A stretch of DNA of 64,000 bases from Metabacillus flavus (GTDB lineage Bacteria > Bacillota > Bacilli > Bacillales > Bacillaceae): NCBI RefSeq assembly GCF_018283675.1, contig NZ_JAGVRK010000001.1:2542001-2606000 (forward strand). The letters are read 5' to 3'. The translations under genes and the position numbers were made by a program. The first letter of the stretch is position 1. Every line of letters begins with the position of its first letter. This document shows positions 40,769 through 52,727 of the stretch, one piece after another. The notes under the pieces are model-generated. The model was not told the origin of the DNA, ran no database searches, and worked only from the letters and a program-made list of their open reading frames with translations.

Positions 40769-42097
40769 TCAAGATAAAGACTCTAATTCTCTTACGACCA
40801 CACGGATTCCTTCAGTTTTAACAACCTTCACCTGTTTTCCCTTTTCGGTAAATGTCCCTTCTGATACGGCATCGACGCGCTCTCCATCAATTTCTACAGT
40901 GCCTGCAGGACGGAGTGCCGTTAAACAAATACCGGTTTTCCCTATCAGCTCCACCCTGGAGCGATTGGAAATATAGCCGCTTTTCGTATCCACAGCATCA
41001 TTTAAAATAAACTTCTTAAAAAATTTCATTTTTTTACCAAACACCTTTGTAAGTAGGATGGAAGCAATAATGCAAACTGCAGCTGCAATTCCGATGGAAA
41101 TACCCATCCAGACAGGATTATCAGCTGAAATAATCATACTGTATCCGATAGCAGCCACCCCTGCAAGACCGATGATTCCGCCTGGGAGGAAGAGTTCTGC
41201 AATCAGCAGGATCATCCCTGTAATAAAGAATAGTACAGCACCCAGTCCGGCCAGGCCTGCAGCCAAGTGACCAAAGAAAAATAAAAAGAGAGCAGATAAT
41301 CCAAGGAAACCAAAAATACCAAATCCAGGGGTATACAACTCAAGAAGCAGCCCTAAAAAGGCAATGGTCAAAAGCAAGGGAATGATGACCGGGTTTGTCA
41401 AAAATCGAGCTGCCTGTTCTGCAAAGCTCATATTAGCTGTCTCCGCATTTGCTTTTGAAAAATTCAGTGCAGCGAGAACTTCATTCATCGAATCTGCTTC
41501 CCCTTCTGCATAATTGACTTCCAGTGCTTGTTTCCCGGTCAGAGTAAGCAGTTTGCCCTTTCCTGCATTGTATTTGGGAAGATCAATGGAAGCATCCGCC
41601 ATAGCAAGGGCATATACCGGATCCCGTCCGCTGCTCTCTGCTGTTTCTTTCAGCTCTGCAAGCCAAAAGGACTGGGTCTTTTTATCAGCATCGTCACCAT
41701 TCCCTTTTATAACAGCTGCAGCACCTATTTTTGATTGTTCGGTAATGTATATGGAGTCTGTACTTAATGCAATGTAGGCACCCGCTGAAAGAGCTCTTGT
41801 ATTAATATAGGATGCAGTGGGGATTTTTGTTTTTCGAAGCTGTTCTGAAATATCCAAAGCAGCTTGAAGTGATCCCCCAGGTGTGTTGATATCAAGTACA
41901 ATCTGCCTCACATGTTCTTTTTCTGCACGTTTAATATTCCTTTCAATAAACACGGCCAGTACTGAGTCCACTTCGGTCTTCACCGGGATGATCAGCACTT
42001 TTTCATTTTCAGAGCTTTCTGCTGAATTATTGGGTCCTGACACCATGCAAATCGCCATCAGTATGATAAAAACGCTCGCAAATTTTATCAGTTTAAT
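40769..42097 (-). CDS. nfeD: NfeD family membrane-bound serine protease (start uncertain)
   Basis: A long NfeD (NfeD1b/YqeZ type): ClpP-like protease domain ([17 protein letters not shown] with the Ser, followed by the Lys region), four to five membrane helices, and a C-terminal OB fold ([20 protein letters not shown]). Gene callers would start at ATG 42058 (429 residues), but that cuts the signal peptide. The frame upstream reads [20 protein letters not shown], from ATT 42097, behind GGAAGGGGGG and downstream of an ECF promoter. With it, length is 442, near the family norm. Either ATT initiates or a base near ATG 42103 is wrong. Confidence 0.85.
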   Translation of the reverse strand: MKLIKFASVFIILMAICMVSGPNNSAESSENEKVLIIPVKTEVDSVLAVFIERNIKRAEKEHVRQIVLDINTPGGSLQAALDISEQLRKTKIPTASYINTRALSAGAYIALSTDSIYITEQSKIGAAAVIKGNGDDADKKTQSFWLAELKETAESSGRDPVYALAMADASIDLPKYNAGKGKLLTLTGKQALEVNYAEGEADSMNEVLAALNFSKANAETANMSFAEQAARFLTNPVIIPLLLTIAFLGLLLELYTPGFGIFGFLGLSALFLFFFGHLAAGLAGLGAVLFFITGMILLIAELFLPGGIIGLAGVAAIGYSMIISADNPVWMGISIGIAAAVCIIASILLTKVFGKKMKFFKKFILNDAVDTKSGYISNRSRVELIGKTGICLTALRPAGTVEIDGERVDAVSEGTFTEKGKQVKVVKTEGIRVVVRELESLS

Positions 42098-42134
42098 CGG
42101 TCATTCCCCCCTTCCAGTTTCCCCATAATGGATA

Positions 42135-42160
42135 TACGTATTAAAATTGGAAAAGATTCA
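42135..42160 (-). promoter_or_regulatory. ECF sigma (SigW-type) promoter of nfeD-floA-yqfB
   Basis: TGAATC, 16-base spacer, CGTA on the minus strand. Five of six -35 bases match TGAAAC and the -10 CGTA is exact. The same operon is SigW-dependent in B. subtilis. Start of transcription would be near 42127. Confidence 0.65.
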
Positions 42161-42208
42161 ATTTTTGGACAGAAAATACAAATAGAAGACAGAGATTTCC
42201 ACATAACT

Positions 42209-42240
42209 AAAAACACCTTGCCTAATGGCAAGGTGTTTTG
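42209..42240 (-). terminator. Terminator of rpsU-yqeY
   Basis: AAACACCTTGCC and GGCAAGGTGTTT arms, followed by TT on the minus strand, just after the yqeY stop. Confidence 0.88.
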
Positions 42241-42247
42241 CTAATTA

Positions 42248-42694
42248 TTATGATAGCTGCTGCTGTACGAGCTTATTGACAAGGGAACCGTCTGCTTTGC
42301 CTTTTACTTTAGGCATGATCGCAGCCATTACCTTGCCCATATCAGCTTTGGAAGATGCGCCAGTCTCTTCAATCGCATGATTGATGATGGCAAGCAATTC
42401 TTCATTTGAAAGCTGTTCAGGCATGTACTCATTGACGATCACAATTTCAGCTTGAAGTTTATCTACCAAATCAGAACGATCAGCGTTTTTGAATTCCTGG
42501 AGGGAGTCCTTACGTTGTTTAAGTTCGCGAGAGAGGATTGTTAATTCCTCATCTTCAGACAACTCGGATTTGTTAAGCTTGATCGCTTCATTTTGCATGG
42601 AAGCTTTGACCATTCGTATAACAGTGAGTCTGTCTTTGTCTTTATTTCTCATCGCTTGCTTCATATCCTGATTTAAACGATCAAGAAGACTCAT
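42248..42694 (-). CDS. yqeY: GatB/YqeY domain protein
   Basis: A 148-residue helical protein of the YqeY family, related to the tail of GatB that binds tRNA in amidotransferases. Start ATG 42694 ([12 protein letters not shown]) has AGAGGG upstream; a start three codons earlier lacks a site. It follows rpsU by 15 bp. Precise role of the stand-alone form is unknown. Confidence 0.92.
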   Translation of the reverse strand: MSLLDRLNQDMKQAMRNKDKDRLTVIRMVKASMQNEAIKLNKSELSEDEELTILSRELKQRKDSLQEFKNADRSDLVDKLQAEIVIVNEYMPEQLSNEELLAIINHAIEETGASSKADMGKVMAAIMPKVKGKADGSLVNKLVQQQLS

Positions 42695-42709
42695 GCAATA
42701 CACCCTCTT

Positions 42710-42883
42710 TTAGAATTTGCGCTTTCTAGCCGCCTCTGATTTCTTTTTGCGTTTTACGCTAGGTTTTTCATAAAATTCACGCTTTCTTGCTTCTTGCAAC
42801 GTGCCTGTTTTTGAAACGGAACGTTTAAAGCGGCGAAGAGCATCTTCAAGCGATTCATTTTTCTTAACTACTGTTTTAGACAT
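42710..42883 (-). CDS. rpsU: 30S ribosomal protein S21
   Basis: A 57-residue protein: [20 protein letters not shown] and a basic tail with [13 protein letters not shown], fully typical S21. ATG 42883 follows GGAGGGAGGG. A longer frame starts upstream at 42961 but covers the promoter, so it is not used. Confidence 0.97.
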   Translation of the reverse strand: MSKTVVKKNESLEDALRRFKRSVSKTGTLQEARKREFYEKPSVKRKKKSEAARKRKF

Positions 42884-42960
42884 GCTATTTCCCTCCCTCC
42901 GAATACACCAATCGACGAATGCTTCAAAGTTGTCATGCTTATTTAAACATGTACTTTGCA

Positions 42961-42989
42961 ATTATAATATAATAGGAGGAAATGGTCAA
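42961..42989 (-). promoter_or_regulatory. SigA promoter of rpsU-yqeY
   Basis: TTGACC, 17-base spacer, TATAAT on the minus strand, 78 bp before the rpsU start. Confidence 0.75.
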
Positions 42990-43027
42990 CCAAAACTCGC
43001 TGTAACCCTTGAATTACCGCATTTTAT

Positions 43028-43699
43028 TCAATAATCGGACTTTGAGCTTCCTCCACTGACAATGCTGATCCCTGCGCTTGCTCCAATTCTTGTTGCTCCC
43101 GCTTCAATCATAAGGTCTGCTCCGGCACGGTCACGCACTCCGCCAGAAGCTTTAACTCCCAGATCAGGACCTACCGTTTTTCTCATTAAACGGATGTCTT
43201 CAACCGTTGCTCCTCCTGTGGAGAAACCTGTAGACGTTTTAACAAAGTAGGCACCCGCTTTAACGGAAAGCTCACAAGCAAGTGTTTTTTCTTCATCTGT
43301 CAAAAGGCAAGTTTCAATAATTACTTTTGTCAGCGCTTTGCCTTTTGCAGCTTCCGTTACAGCACGGATATCCTTTTCAACAAGCTCTTCATTTCCATCT
43401 TTAAGAGCGCCGATGTTGATAACCATATCTACTTCTGCTGCTCCCTTTTCAATCGCATCCTTCGTTTCAAATGCTTTTGTTTCAGGTGTAGATGCTCCTA
43501 GCGGAAAACCGATAACGGTACATACTTTGACATCTGTACCTTCCAAAAGACGGGCGCATGTTTCAACCCATGTTGGATTTACACAAACAGAAGCGAATTG
43601 ATATTCTTTTGCTTCCTCACAAAGTTTTTCAATCTGAGCCTTGGTCGTGTCAGGTTTTAGTGCTGTGTGATCTATCATTTTTGCCATTTTTTCAGTCAT
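43028..43699 (-). CDS. deoC: Deoxyribose-phosphate aldolase
   Basis: DeoC (223 residues) splits deoxyribose 5-phosphate to acetaldehyde and glyceraldehyde 3-phosphate. The Schiff-base Lys is in FVKTSTGFS; the second Lys in [20 protein letters not shown] is present. Start ATG 43699 ([12 protein letters not shown]) has GAGAGGGG; an earlier frame start adds six residues over the site. It stands alone here; nupC and pdp are not beside it. Confidence 0.96.
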   Translation of the reverse strand: MTEKMAKMIDHTALKPDTTKAQIEKLCEEAKEYQFASVCVNPTWVETCARLLEGTDVKVCTVIGFPLGASTPETKAFETKDAIEKGAAEVDMVINIGALKDGNEELVEKDIRAVTEAAKGKALTKVIIETCLLTDEEKTLACELSVKAGAYFVKTSTGFSTGGATVEDIRLMRKTVGPDLGVKASGGVRDRAGADLMIEAGATRIGASAGISIVSGGSSKSDY

Positions 43700-43919
43700 G
43701 TTTGTAACCCCTCTCAACTAGTTGTCGGACTTCTTACCTCTTCTATTATACATAGACAAGACGTTCAAGTCATTACCTCAAAATCGAAGCACTTTCCAGC
43801 GGCTCTGGCAACTGGGTCCGACGACTATACGCATTAGGAATTTAGTGAAATAAAATCGCATGAACCTTAATTCGATTTGAAAATACCCTATTGAATTTGC
43901 CGTTAATTTCCGATTCAGA

Positions 43920-44012
43920 CACTCCCCTTAAGCGGGCGGAAGAGTATCATTGGTTCTTTGCGATCTCCCCTGACTCGCTTCTCGCGCCTTACGCTCCAAT
44001 CAACATTCTGCT
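43920..44012. repeat. GC-rich dispersed repeat, partial
   Basis: This part of the deoC-mtaB gap ends TCTCGCGCCTTACGCTCCAA-TCAAC, matching the end of the repeat at 59540-59675 (TCTCACGCCTTCCGCTCCAA-TCAAC). The rest of the 357-bp gap (43700-43919) shows nothing clear. Confidence 0.45.
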
Positions 44013-44028
44013 TTTCAAAACCAAAAAA

Positions 44029-44054
44029 AAGAAATCCGAAAACCGGATTTCCTT
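44029..44054 (-). terminator. Terminator of mtaB
   Basis: GAAATCCG and CGGATTTC arms around AAAAC, with an eight-T run on the minus strand, 3 bp after the mtaB stop. Confidence 0.85.
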
Positions 44055-44056
44055 TT

Positions 44057-45409
44057 TTAAGAGCTTAGTGGGATAGCATCCTTGGGCTCTTCTAAGACTC
44101 TCACGAATTGGCCTTCACTATAAGGATAACCGGCCTTTTCAATTTTTACCCGGACAATTTGCCCAACCATTTCCTCTGATGCCTGAAAAACAACTTTTAA
44201 ATAGTTATCTGTATAGCCGACATATAAGCCGCTTCCAGGAGCCTCTTTGTATTCTTCTTCAGGAATAACTTCCAAAACGTCACCTTCATAGGAGGACGCA
44301 TATTCCTTCGCAAGCTGATCGGATAGCTCAATTAAGCGATGAACACGCTCATTTTTCACTTCTTCATCCACTTGATCTTCCATTCTTGCTGCAGGGGTGC
44401 CTGTCCGCTTTGAATAGGGGAATACATGCAGTTCAGAGAACTTATGCTCTTTAATGAAATTGTAGGTTTCCATGAACTCCTCTTCTGTTTCACCAGGGAA
44501 TCCAACGATTACATCCGAAGTTACCGCTAATCCTGGGAGGGCTTTTTTGAGGCGCACAAGTCTTTCCGCAAAAAATTCCATTGTATATTTTCTTCTCATT
44601 CTTTTTAGAACGGTATTTGAAGCAGATTGAATAGGAATATGCAGGTGGCGGACAATTTTATCGGATTGATCCAGAACCTCAATAACCTCATCCGTGATTT
44701 GGCTTGCTTCAATGGAGGAAATCCGGATTCGTTTCAAACCCTCTACCCGTTCATCCAATGCACGCAGCAGGGCAGCAAAATTATAATCCTTCATATCTTC
44801 CCCGTAACCGCCAGTATGAATTCCAGTCAGAACAATTTCTTTATAGCCTGAGTCTACAAGCTGCTGAGCTTGTTTAATTACTTCTTCCGGGTCTCTGGAG
44901 CGCATCAGTCCCCGAGCCCATGGAATGATGCAGAACGTACAGAAGTTGTTGCAGCCTTCCTGGATTTTTAATGAAGCTCTTGTACGATCGGTAAAGGCCG
45001 GTACATCAAGCTCTTCATAAGTTCTTGCTTTCATAATATTGCTAACACCGTTAATCGGCTGTCTTTCTTCGCGATACTGGGCAATGTAATCAAGCATTTT
45101 CACCCGATCCTGTGTACCGACAACTATATCCACACCCGGGATGGCCATAATTTCTGCCGGTGATGTCTGGGCATAGCAGCCGGTAACACAAATAACCCCG
45201 TCAGGATTTTTTCGAATTGCCCGGCGGATGACCTGGCGGCTCTTTTTATCCCCTGTATTTGTAACCGTACATGTATTGATGACATAAACGTCAGCTGAAC
45301 TTTCAAAATCTTTCCTCTCATAGCCAGCTTCTTTAAAAAGCTGCCAAATGGCTTCGGTTTCATAATGGTTTACTTTACAGCCTAATGTATGAAACGCAAC
45401 GGATGCCAT
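44057..45409 (-). CDS. mtaB: tRNA (t6A37) methylthiotransferase MtaB
   Basis: A 450-residue radical-SAM methylthiotransferase that makes ms2t6A37. N-terminal UPF0004 Cys (TLGCKVNHYE, NTCTVTN, TGCYAQ); radical SAM CNNFCTFCIIPWARG at about 145; C-terminal TRAM domain (GLYVGYTDNYLKV). It follows rsmE by 6 bp in the extended dnaK unit. Confidence 0.95.
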   Translation of the reverse strand: MASVAFHTLGCKVNHYETEAIWQLFKEAGYERKDFESSADVYVINTCTVTNTGDKKSRQVIRRAIRKNPDGVICVTGCYAQTSPAEIMAIPGVDIVVGTQDRVKMLDYIAQYREERQPINGVSNIMKARTYEELDVPAFTDRTRASLKIQEGCNNFCTFCIIPWARGLMRSRDPEEVIKQAQQLVDSGYKEIVLTGIHTGGYGEDMKDYNFAALLRALDERVEGLKRIRISSIEASQITDEVIEVLDQSDKIVRHLHIPIQSASNTVLKRMRRKYTMEFFAERLVRLKKALPGLAVTSDVIVGFPGETEEEFMETYNFIKEHKFSELHVFPYSKRTGTPAARMEDQVDEEVKNERVHRLIELSDQLAKEYASSYEGDVLEVIPEEEYKEAPGSGLYVGYTDNYLKVVFQASEEMVGQIVRVKIEKAGYPYSEGQFVRVLEEPKDAIPLSS

Positions 45410-45415
45410 ATATCT

Positions 45416-46171
45416 TCACCTCATTAATTCAAAATGGTAGGAAACCGCTGAAAGTGCATACAGCGGAGCGGTTTCAGTCCTTAAAATCCTGGGTCCAAAT
45501 CCTGCAGTTACGAAGCCATGCTCCTGAAGAAAATCAATTTCCTCAAGCGTAAAACCGCCTTCAGGTCCTGTAGCAACAAGCAGTGACTCCCCAGTGGACA
45601 GCTGTTCAAGAGCTTTTGAGAAACTGCTCTTTTCACCTTTTTTTGCTGATTCTTCATAAGCTGCAATTTTCACACCGTACTCTTTGGAAATCTGGACGAG
45701 CTCTTTTAAAGAAACCGGGTCATTCACTAATGGAATGCGGTTGCGGTATGATTGCTCGGCTGCTTCCTTCGCTATCTTTTGCCAGCGTTCGGTTTTCTTC
45801 TTGGATTTTTTATCATCCAATTTTACTACAGAACGAGCCGCATTAAAAGGGATAAACTTAAGAGCACCGAGCTCTGTCCCTTTTTGGATAATCAAATCCA
45901 GTTTATCCCCTTTAGGCAGCCCGCATGCAATCGTAACACGTACCGGCAGTTCTTTATTTTCAGTCACCCATTCTGCGACATTGCATTCTGCCTCATTTTG
46001 CCCCGGTTCGGCCAGAGTGCATAATGCTTCCTCTCCATCTGAAGTTACCCAAATGATTGAATCTCCCTCTCTCATCCGCATAACCTTTATCATATGATGA
46101 AAATCGTCGCCTGCTGCTTTAATAGAGGATCCAATTTCACTTTTTGGTGTATTGATAAAATAACGCTGCAT
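45416..46171 (-). CDS. rsmE: 16S rRNA (uracil(1498)-N3)-methyltransferase RsmE
   Basis: A 251-residue SPOUT methyltransferase. N-terminal PUA-like part, then the trefoil-knot SAM site: LLVATGPEGGFTLEEIDF and GFGPRILRTETAPLYAL. ATG 46171 is six bases after GGAGGG; the ATG before it is only three away. It lies between prmA and mtaB. Confidence 0.95.
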   Translation of the reverse strand: MQRYFINTPKSEIGSSIKAAGDDFHHMIKVMRMREGDSIIWVTSDGEEALCTLAEPGQNEAECNVAEWVTENKELPVRVTIACGLPKGDKLDLIIQKGTELGALKFIPFNAARSVVKLDDKKSKKKTERWQKIAKEAAEQSYRNRIPLVNDPVSLKELVQISKEYGVKIAAYEESAKKGEKSSFSKALEQLSTGESLLVATGPEGGFTLEEIDFLQEHGFVTAGFGPRILRTETAPLYALSAVSYHFELMR

Positions 46172-46246
46172 CATAATCCCTCCAAACGCCGGTCCTGAAA
46201 TTTTAAAGGGGCGACTGAAAGAGCCGGCCCCAGTTAAATGTGCGCA

Positions 46247-47200
46247 TCAGATGGCACGATGTTCGTTTTTCCTTGCTGTAAAAGCAACCCAGTCTTCCAT
46301 AACAACCGTTTCCGAGATCTCAAACCCCGCATTAATAAGCGCATCTCTCACATCGTTTTTCTTATTGAGAATGATGCCGGATGTGATAAACCATCCTCCG
46401 TCTTTTACAAGGCTATATGCTTCATCTGTAAACTTTAAAATAACCTCGGCCAATATATTCGCGACGATGACATCTGCTTGTTCGGAAATTCCGGATAGCA
46501 GGTCGTTTTGAAAAACTTCGACCTGTTCATTCACTTTGTTGAGAACTGTATTTTGCCTGGCGCTTTCCACTGCCACTGGATCTAAATCCATCGCGCTGAC
46601 ACTTTCAGCACCCAATAAAGCAGAAGCGATGCTGAGTACACCTGATCCTGTTCCAATATCAATGACCCGGTCCCCTTTATTTACAGTACGCTCTAATGCC
46701 TGTATACATAAAACCGTTGTAGGGTGCGTACCCGTTCCAAACGCCATACCAGGATCAAGTTCGATAATGAGTTCATCCGAATGAACCGGCTCATATTCTT
46801 CCCAGGTAGGAACGATGGTGAATTTTTCTGATATTTTCACAGGATGGTAATATTTTTTCCAGGCTGTAGCCCAGTCCTCTTCATCCACTTCGCTCGTCGT
46901 AAGCTGTTTAGAGCCTAAATTAATCCCATACTGAGATAACCCCTCAATAGAGTCCGTGATTCCTTCAACCGTTTCGGCTAAAAAACTGTTCATTGGCAGG
47001 TAGGCCTTAATAATGACTCCCTCAGCAGGATAGTCAAGAGGATCGAGGTGGTAGATTTCTCCATAAACACTTTCTCTGTCCTTTAGCAGGTCCATTTGGT
47101 CTTCGATTACGACACCGCTCGCTCCAGCTTCGTGTAGTATGTTAGAGATTGGTTCTACTGCTTCCTGTGTTGTATGGATACTGATTTCTGACCATTTCAT
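46247..47200 (-). CDS. prmA: Ribosomal protein L11 methyltransferase
   Basis: PrmA (317 residues) trimethylates L11. SAM motif I is [32 protein letters not shown] is the catalytic region; [12 protein letters not shown] precedes it. It is 21 bp after dnaJ in the same orientation. Confidence 0.95.
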   Translation of the reverse strand: MKWSEISIHTTQEAVEPISNILHEAGASGVVIEDQMDLLKDRESVYGEIYHLDPLDYPAEGVIIKAYLPMNSFLAETVEGITDSIEGLSQYGINLGSKQLTTSEVDEEDWATAWKKYYHPVKISEKFTIVPTWEEYEPVHSDELIIELDPGMAFGTGTHPTTVLCIQALERTVNKGDRVIDIGTGSGVLSIASALLGAESVSAMDLDPVAVESARQNTVLNKVNEQVEVFQNDLLSGISEQADVIVANILAEVILKFTDEAYSLVKDGGWFITSGIILNKKNDVRDALINAGFEISETVVMEDWVAFTARKNEHRAI

Positions 47201-47221
47201 CCTCTGCCAACTCCTTAATAT

Positions 47222-48355
47222 TTAATCGCCTTTAATTGCTCTTTTTACTTTGTCGAAGAAGCTTTCTTCATTCTCATCAGGCAGGTTGCCAGTTGTTTCA
47301 GCAAATTCTCTGATCAGTTCTTTTTGCTTTTCTGTGAGGTTTGTAGGAGTGACCACACGTACGACAATATGCTGGTCTCCTTGTCCATATCCTCTAACAT
47401 TCGGAATACCTTTTCCTTTCAGGCGGAATTTAGTGCCAGCCTGTGTTCCAGCAGGAACTTTAAGCTTCACCTTCCCCTGAAGAGTAGGAACTTCAATTTC
47501 ATCCCCTAATGCTGCTTGTGCAAACGTTAGAGGCATTTCACAATATACATCGTCTCCGTCACGCTCAAAGAAATCATGCGGCTGGATTTGGAAAACAACA
47601 TATAAATCGCCTGCCGGTCCGCCATTGATTCCTGGCTCACCCTGCCCGGATACACGAAGCTGCTGTCCATCATCCACGCCTGCCGGAATGTTCACTTTGA
47701 TTTTTCTGCGCTTCTTCACTGTTCCATCGCCGCCGCATGTGGAGCACTTATGTTTAATCATTTTTCCAGTTCCGCTGCAATAATGACAGACTCTGCGATT
47801 TACGATACGGCCAAATGGTGTGTTCTGCTCAACATTCAGCTGACCCGAACCTCCGCAGTGTGAGCAGGTTTCCGGTGATGTACCAGGCTTAGCTCCTGAA
47901 CCGTGACATGTATCGCATGTTTCATCTCTTGGAATTTCAATTTCCTTTTCCAGTCCAAATGCCGCTTCTTCAAACTTCAATGACATCGTGTACTGTAGAT
48001 CGGCTCCCTGGCGAGGGGCATTCGGATCTCTTCTCCGGCCTCCGCCTCCGCCAAAAATAGAACTAAAAATATCATCAAAGCCAAATCCGCCGCCAAAGTC
48101 GCCGCCCTGTCCGCCGAATCCGCCAAATCCCTGATTCGGATCCGTATGACCGAATTGATCATAGTGACCGCGCTTCTGATCATCGCTAAGCACTTCATAA
48201 GCTTCTTTGATCTCTTTAAATTTCTGATCGGCATCTGCCTCTTTATTAATATCCGGATGGTACTGTTTCGAAAGCTTGCGGTAGGCGCGCTTGACCTCCT
48301 CTTTCGAAGCATCCTTGCCGACGCCAAGTACATCATAGTAGTCTCGCTTACTCAT
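47222..48355 (-). CDS. dnaJ: Chaperone DnaJ
   Basis: A 377-residue Hsp40. J domain residues 1-70 with HPD at about 33-35, Gly/Phe linker ([12 protein letters not shown]), zinc domain with four CxxCxGxG repeats (CDTCHGSG first), and C-terminal substrate domains. Start ATG 48355 ([11 protein letters not shown]); the longer reading is not supported. It is cut off from dnaK by 665 bp holding a terminator and a repeat array. Confidence 0.97.
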   Translation of the reverse strand: MSKRDYYDVLGVGKDASKEEVKRAYRKLSKQYHPDINKEADADQKFKEIKEAYEVLSDDQKRGHYDQFGHTDPNQGFGGFGGQGGDFGGGFGFDDIFSSIFGGGGGRRRDPNAPRQGADLQYTMSLKFEEAAFGLEKEIEIPRDETCDTCHGSGAKPGTSPETCSHCGGSGQLNVEQNTPFGRIVNRRVCHYCSGTGKMIKHKCSTCGGDGTVKKRRKIKVNIPAGVDDGQQLRVSGQGEPGINGGPAGDLYVVFQIQPHDFFERDGDDVYCEMPLTFAQAALGDEIEVPTLQGKVKLKVPAGTQAGTKFRLKGKGIPNVRGYGQGDQHIVVRVVTPTNLTEKQKELIREFAETTGNLPDENEESFFDKVKRAIKGD

Positions 48356-48419
48356 AATCCTCTCAACTCCCGAATTCTCACATAAAGTAAATTGTATCAT
48401 TTTTTAATGAATAGTAGCA

Positions 48420-48900
48420 ACACAGAAAAGCGGAGGGCGCTTGAACGTGCCGACTGGGGCATTGGAGCTTTCGACCGAGAGGCGCTCTTTGCCTCGACCG
48501 AGGAAGCGAAATGACCCTGCGGCACAGCGCCCGCAGCTAGACAACACAGAAAAGCGGAGGCGGCTCGTTCAGGCCCGACAGACGGTGGAGCTGGAACTGA
48601 CAAAGTCGCCTTTTGACTTTGACAGGGCCAGCGAAGCGTCCGAGGGACTAGCCGCCGCAGCTGGACAACACAGAAAAGCGAAGGGCGCTCAAATAAGGTT
48701 GTTCTGCTAAGACCGCGACGTCCTGTCGCAACGCAGAACTGACCTGCATCGTTCAGGCCCGAGCTGGAACTGACAAAAGTCGCCTTTTGACTTTGACAAG
48801 GCCAGCGAAGCGTCCGAGGGACTAGGCCAGTCAATACATAAAAGCGGAGGGGGCCTGTTATAAATAAGCACCAAACCGGCCTTCCTCCTTGCCGCTCATG
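48420..48900. repeat. Array of about 124-bp repeats between dnaK and dnaJ
   Basis: Four units begin ACACAGAAAAGCG or similar at 48420, 48544, 48668 and 48836 (spacing 124, 124, 168). Unit 1 opens GGGCGCT (48435) and closes AGCGCCC (48526). Unit 2 opens GGCGGCT (48559) and closes AGCCGCC (48650), so the stems covary. Units 2 and 3 share GCCAGCGAAGCGTCCGAGGG. The minus-strand ORF across it is a product of GC-rich repeats, not a gene. Confidence 0.7.
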
Positions 48901-48962
48901 CTGCATGAAGCGTTCCCATGCATTTTATTGCTATAAGCTTCCGCCTGTTCTCAGCTAATCGT

Positions 48963-49003
48963 AAAAAAAGTCAAAGTCAAGGCAAGCCTGACTTTGACTT
49001 TTC
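48963..49003 (-). terminator. Terminator after dnaK
   Basis: On the minus strand AAAGTCAAAGTCA and TGACTTTGACTTT arms are followed by TTTTTAC, 18 bp after the dnaK stop. Confidence 0.85.
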
Positions 49004-49020
49004 TAAGGAAAGTGCTTCGT

Positions 49021-50859
<1,839 letters not shown>

Positions 50860-50875
50860 TCAAGTTATGTATAGA

Positions 50876-51463
50876 TTATTGACTTACTTTTACCATAGAA
50901 GGGCGAATAACCCGGTCTTTTAGTTTGTAGCCTTTTTGGAACTCTTCAATGACTGTATTGGGTTCAAATCCTTCTTCTTCACCCTGCATGACAGCCTGAT
51001 GCAAATGAGGATCGAACGTTTTCCCTACAGTCTCGATTTCTTCTACACCCTCGCTTTTAAGAGCTTGAACGAGCTGGCGGTGAACCATTTCCATCCCTTG
51101 CAGAAGAGATTTAGTCTGTTCATCGGAAGCTTCAACCTTAAGAGCTCTTTCGAAGTTATCCAATGCAGGAAGAATTTCAGAAATCAAATTTTGTGCGCGG
51201 TACTTTTGGACGGATTCAGCGTCCATTCTTGCTCTGCGCTTAAAGTTTTCAAAGTCTGCCTGAACGCGGAGCAGCTTGCTTTCAGATTCGTCCACTTTTG
51301 ATTCAAGGGAAGCAATTTTCTCTCTCGCTTCGCTAAGCTCGTCCGTTTCAGTCTCCGCTTCTGCGGTTTCTTCCTGAGAAAGAGTCTCCTCATCTGAAAG
51401 AGGGGATTTTTCTTCTGCTTCTTCTGCTAAATCACGTTCGTTTAAATCTTTTTCATTTTCCAC
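50876..51463 (-). CDS. grpE: Nucleotide exchange factor GrpE
   Basis: A 195-residue protein: acidic N-terminus (about 1-45), coiled coil, then the GrpE core with ADFENFKRR and [14 protein letters not shown]. It releases ADP from DnaK. Start is GTG 51463 behind GGGAGGTG. It lies between hrcA and dnaK. Confidence 0.97.
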   Translation of the reverse strand: MENEKDLNERDLAEEAEEKSPLSDEETLSQEETAEAETETDELSEAREKIASLESKVDESESKLLRVQADFENFKRRARMDAESVQKYRAQNLISEILPALDNFERALKVEASDEQTKSLLQGMEMVHRQLVQALKSEGVEEIETVGKTFDPHLHQAVMQGEEEGFEPNTVIEEFQKGYKLKDRVIRPSMVKVSQ

Positions 51464-51590
51464 AATCTTTCACCTCCCTTAAATGCATGAGAAAGGGGAT
51501 GGGTTTTGCCGCTCCCCATCCTTCTTTTGTTAAGGCTGTTCTGCTGGCTTTGCGCTTATAGAACAACACTTTTCAGAAGCAATTTCATCT

Positions 51591-52622
51591 TCAGCTGTAA
51601 TACTGATCAGACATCGCTTTTGAAAGCCCCCCTGCAACCTTTTGGAGCAAGCTTACCACTCTTGAGTACTCCATCCGGGTGGGACCGAGTATGGCAATTG
51701 TCCCGATTTTCTTATCGTCAATTGAGTAATCTGCTGTAATCAGACTGCAGTATTCCATAGCAGTGATCTGATTCTCTTTCCCAATTGAAATGGAAAGCCC
51801 GGTATCTTTGCTGCTTAGTAATTTATAAAACAGCCGTTCCTCATCAATCATCCTCAGAAGGGTTTTTACCTTTTCAAGATCACTGAATTCCGGCTGATTC
51901 AGCATATTGGTTTTTCCGCCGAAGAACAGCTTTTCCTGATGATCTCTCGGCAGCAGACTGTCCTCAAAGGATTTAAGGAACATTCCGTAATTCTCAATAT
52001 GCATTTTCAAAAGACTGGCTACTTCCTTGTACATTTTATCCTTAAGTTCAGAAAGTGAAACCCCTGAAAGACGTTCATTAAGGATATTGACGACTTTTTC
52101 TAAATCGCCTGGACGTACACCTTCCGGAAGGGAAATCGGTCTGCTTTCAACATGTCCCGTATTTGTCACCATAATGGCAACTGCAGCATTTTCGCTGATT
52201 GGGATAATTTGCAGGTGTTTAAGCTGATTTTCATTCACTTTTGGCCCTAGCACAATGGTCGTGTAGCTGGTCATATCCGAAAGGATCTGAGCAGACTTCT
52301 GAACCATTTTCTCCAGTTCAAAGATCTTTTCCTCAAAAAGAGATTTGATCAATCGAACCTCATTGCTTGCCAGTCTTTTAGGAGACAGCAGATGATCGAC
52401 GTAATACCTGTAGCCTTTCTCTGAAGGTACACGTCCTGAAGAAGTGTGCGGTTTTTCAATAAAGCCCAATTCTTCGAGATCTGCCATTTCATTCCGAATG
52501 GTAGCTGAGCTAAAAGATATCTCTTCTTTTTTGGACAGGGTTCTGGAACCGACAGGCTGAGCTGACTGGATGAAGTCATCAACAATTACCTGCAAAATCA
52601 GCAATTGACGATTAGTTAGCAT
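51591..52622 (-). CDS. hrcA: Heat-inducible transcription repressor HrcA
   Basis: A 343-residue repressor of class I heat-shock genes. N-terminal winged helix ([43 protein letters not shown]) and C-terminal GAF-like dimer domain. It should bind the CIRCE box 15 bp upstream of its own start and so control its operon. Confidence 0.97.
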   Translation of the reverse strand: MLTNRQLLILQVIVDDFIQSAQPVGSRTLSKKEEISFSSATIRNEMADLEELGFIEKPHTSSGRVPSEKGYRYYVDHLLSPKRLASNEVRLIKSLFEEKIFELEKMVQKSAQILSDMTSYTTIVLGPKVNENQLKHLQIIPISENAAVAIMVTNTGHVESRPISLPEGVRPGDLEKVVNILNERLSGVSLSELKDKMYKEVASLLKMHIENYGMFLKSFEDSLLPRDHQEKLFFGGKTNMLNQPEFSDLEKVKTLLRMIDEERLFYKLLSSKDTGLSISIGKENQITAMEYCSLITADYSIDDKKIGTIAILGPTRMEYSRVVSLLQKVAGGLSKAMSDQYYS

Positions 52623-52637
52623 CTGTCATCACCTCTG

Positions 52638-52664
52638 TTAGCACTCGTAGTAGCTGAGTGCTAA
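52638..52664. promoter_or_regulatory. CIRCE operator
   Basis: TTAGCACTC, nine bases, GAGTGCTAA: a perfect match to the HrcA operator. It lies between the hrcA promoter and the hrcA start. Confidence 0.98.
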
Positions 52665-52674
52665 TACTATTAAC

Positions 52675-52703
52675 AAATTATCAAAACAGAAAAGAAAAGT
52701 CAA
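52675..52703 (-). promoter_or_regulatory. SigA promoter of the hrcA operon
   Basis: TTGACT, 17-base spacer, TAATTT on the minus strand. The CIRCE box lies directly downstream, over the expected transcription start. Confidence 0.7.
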
Positions 52704-52727
52704 TTCAAAAGTCTTCTTTTTTTAAGG

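Noticed and set aside
48420-48900. Tandem repeats as a possible CRISPR array
   Set aside because: Units are 124 bp and mostly similar throughout, with no short constant repeat alternating with unique spacers, and there are no cas genes.
48397-48906. A 169-codon minus-strand ORF between dnaJ and dnaK
   Set aside because: It lies wholly in the GC-rich repeat array, contains internal repeats (VPRTLRWPCQSQKAT twice), has no ribosome site and resembles no family.
52640-52720. A second CIRCE-like box for hemW or lepA
   Set aside because: Only one box is present; no half-sites were seen near 53880 or 55770.
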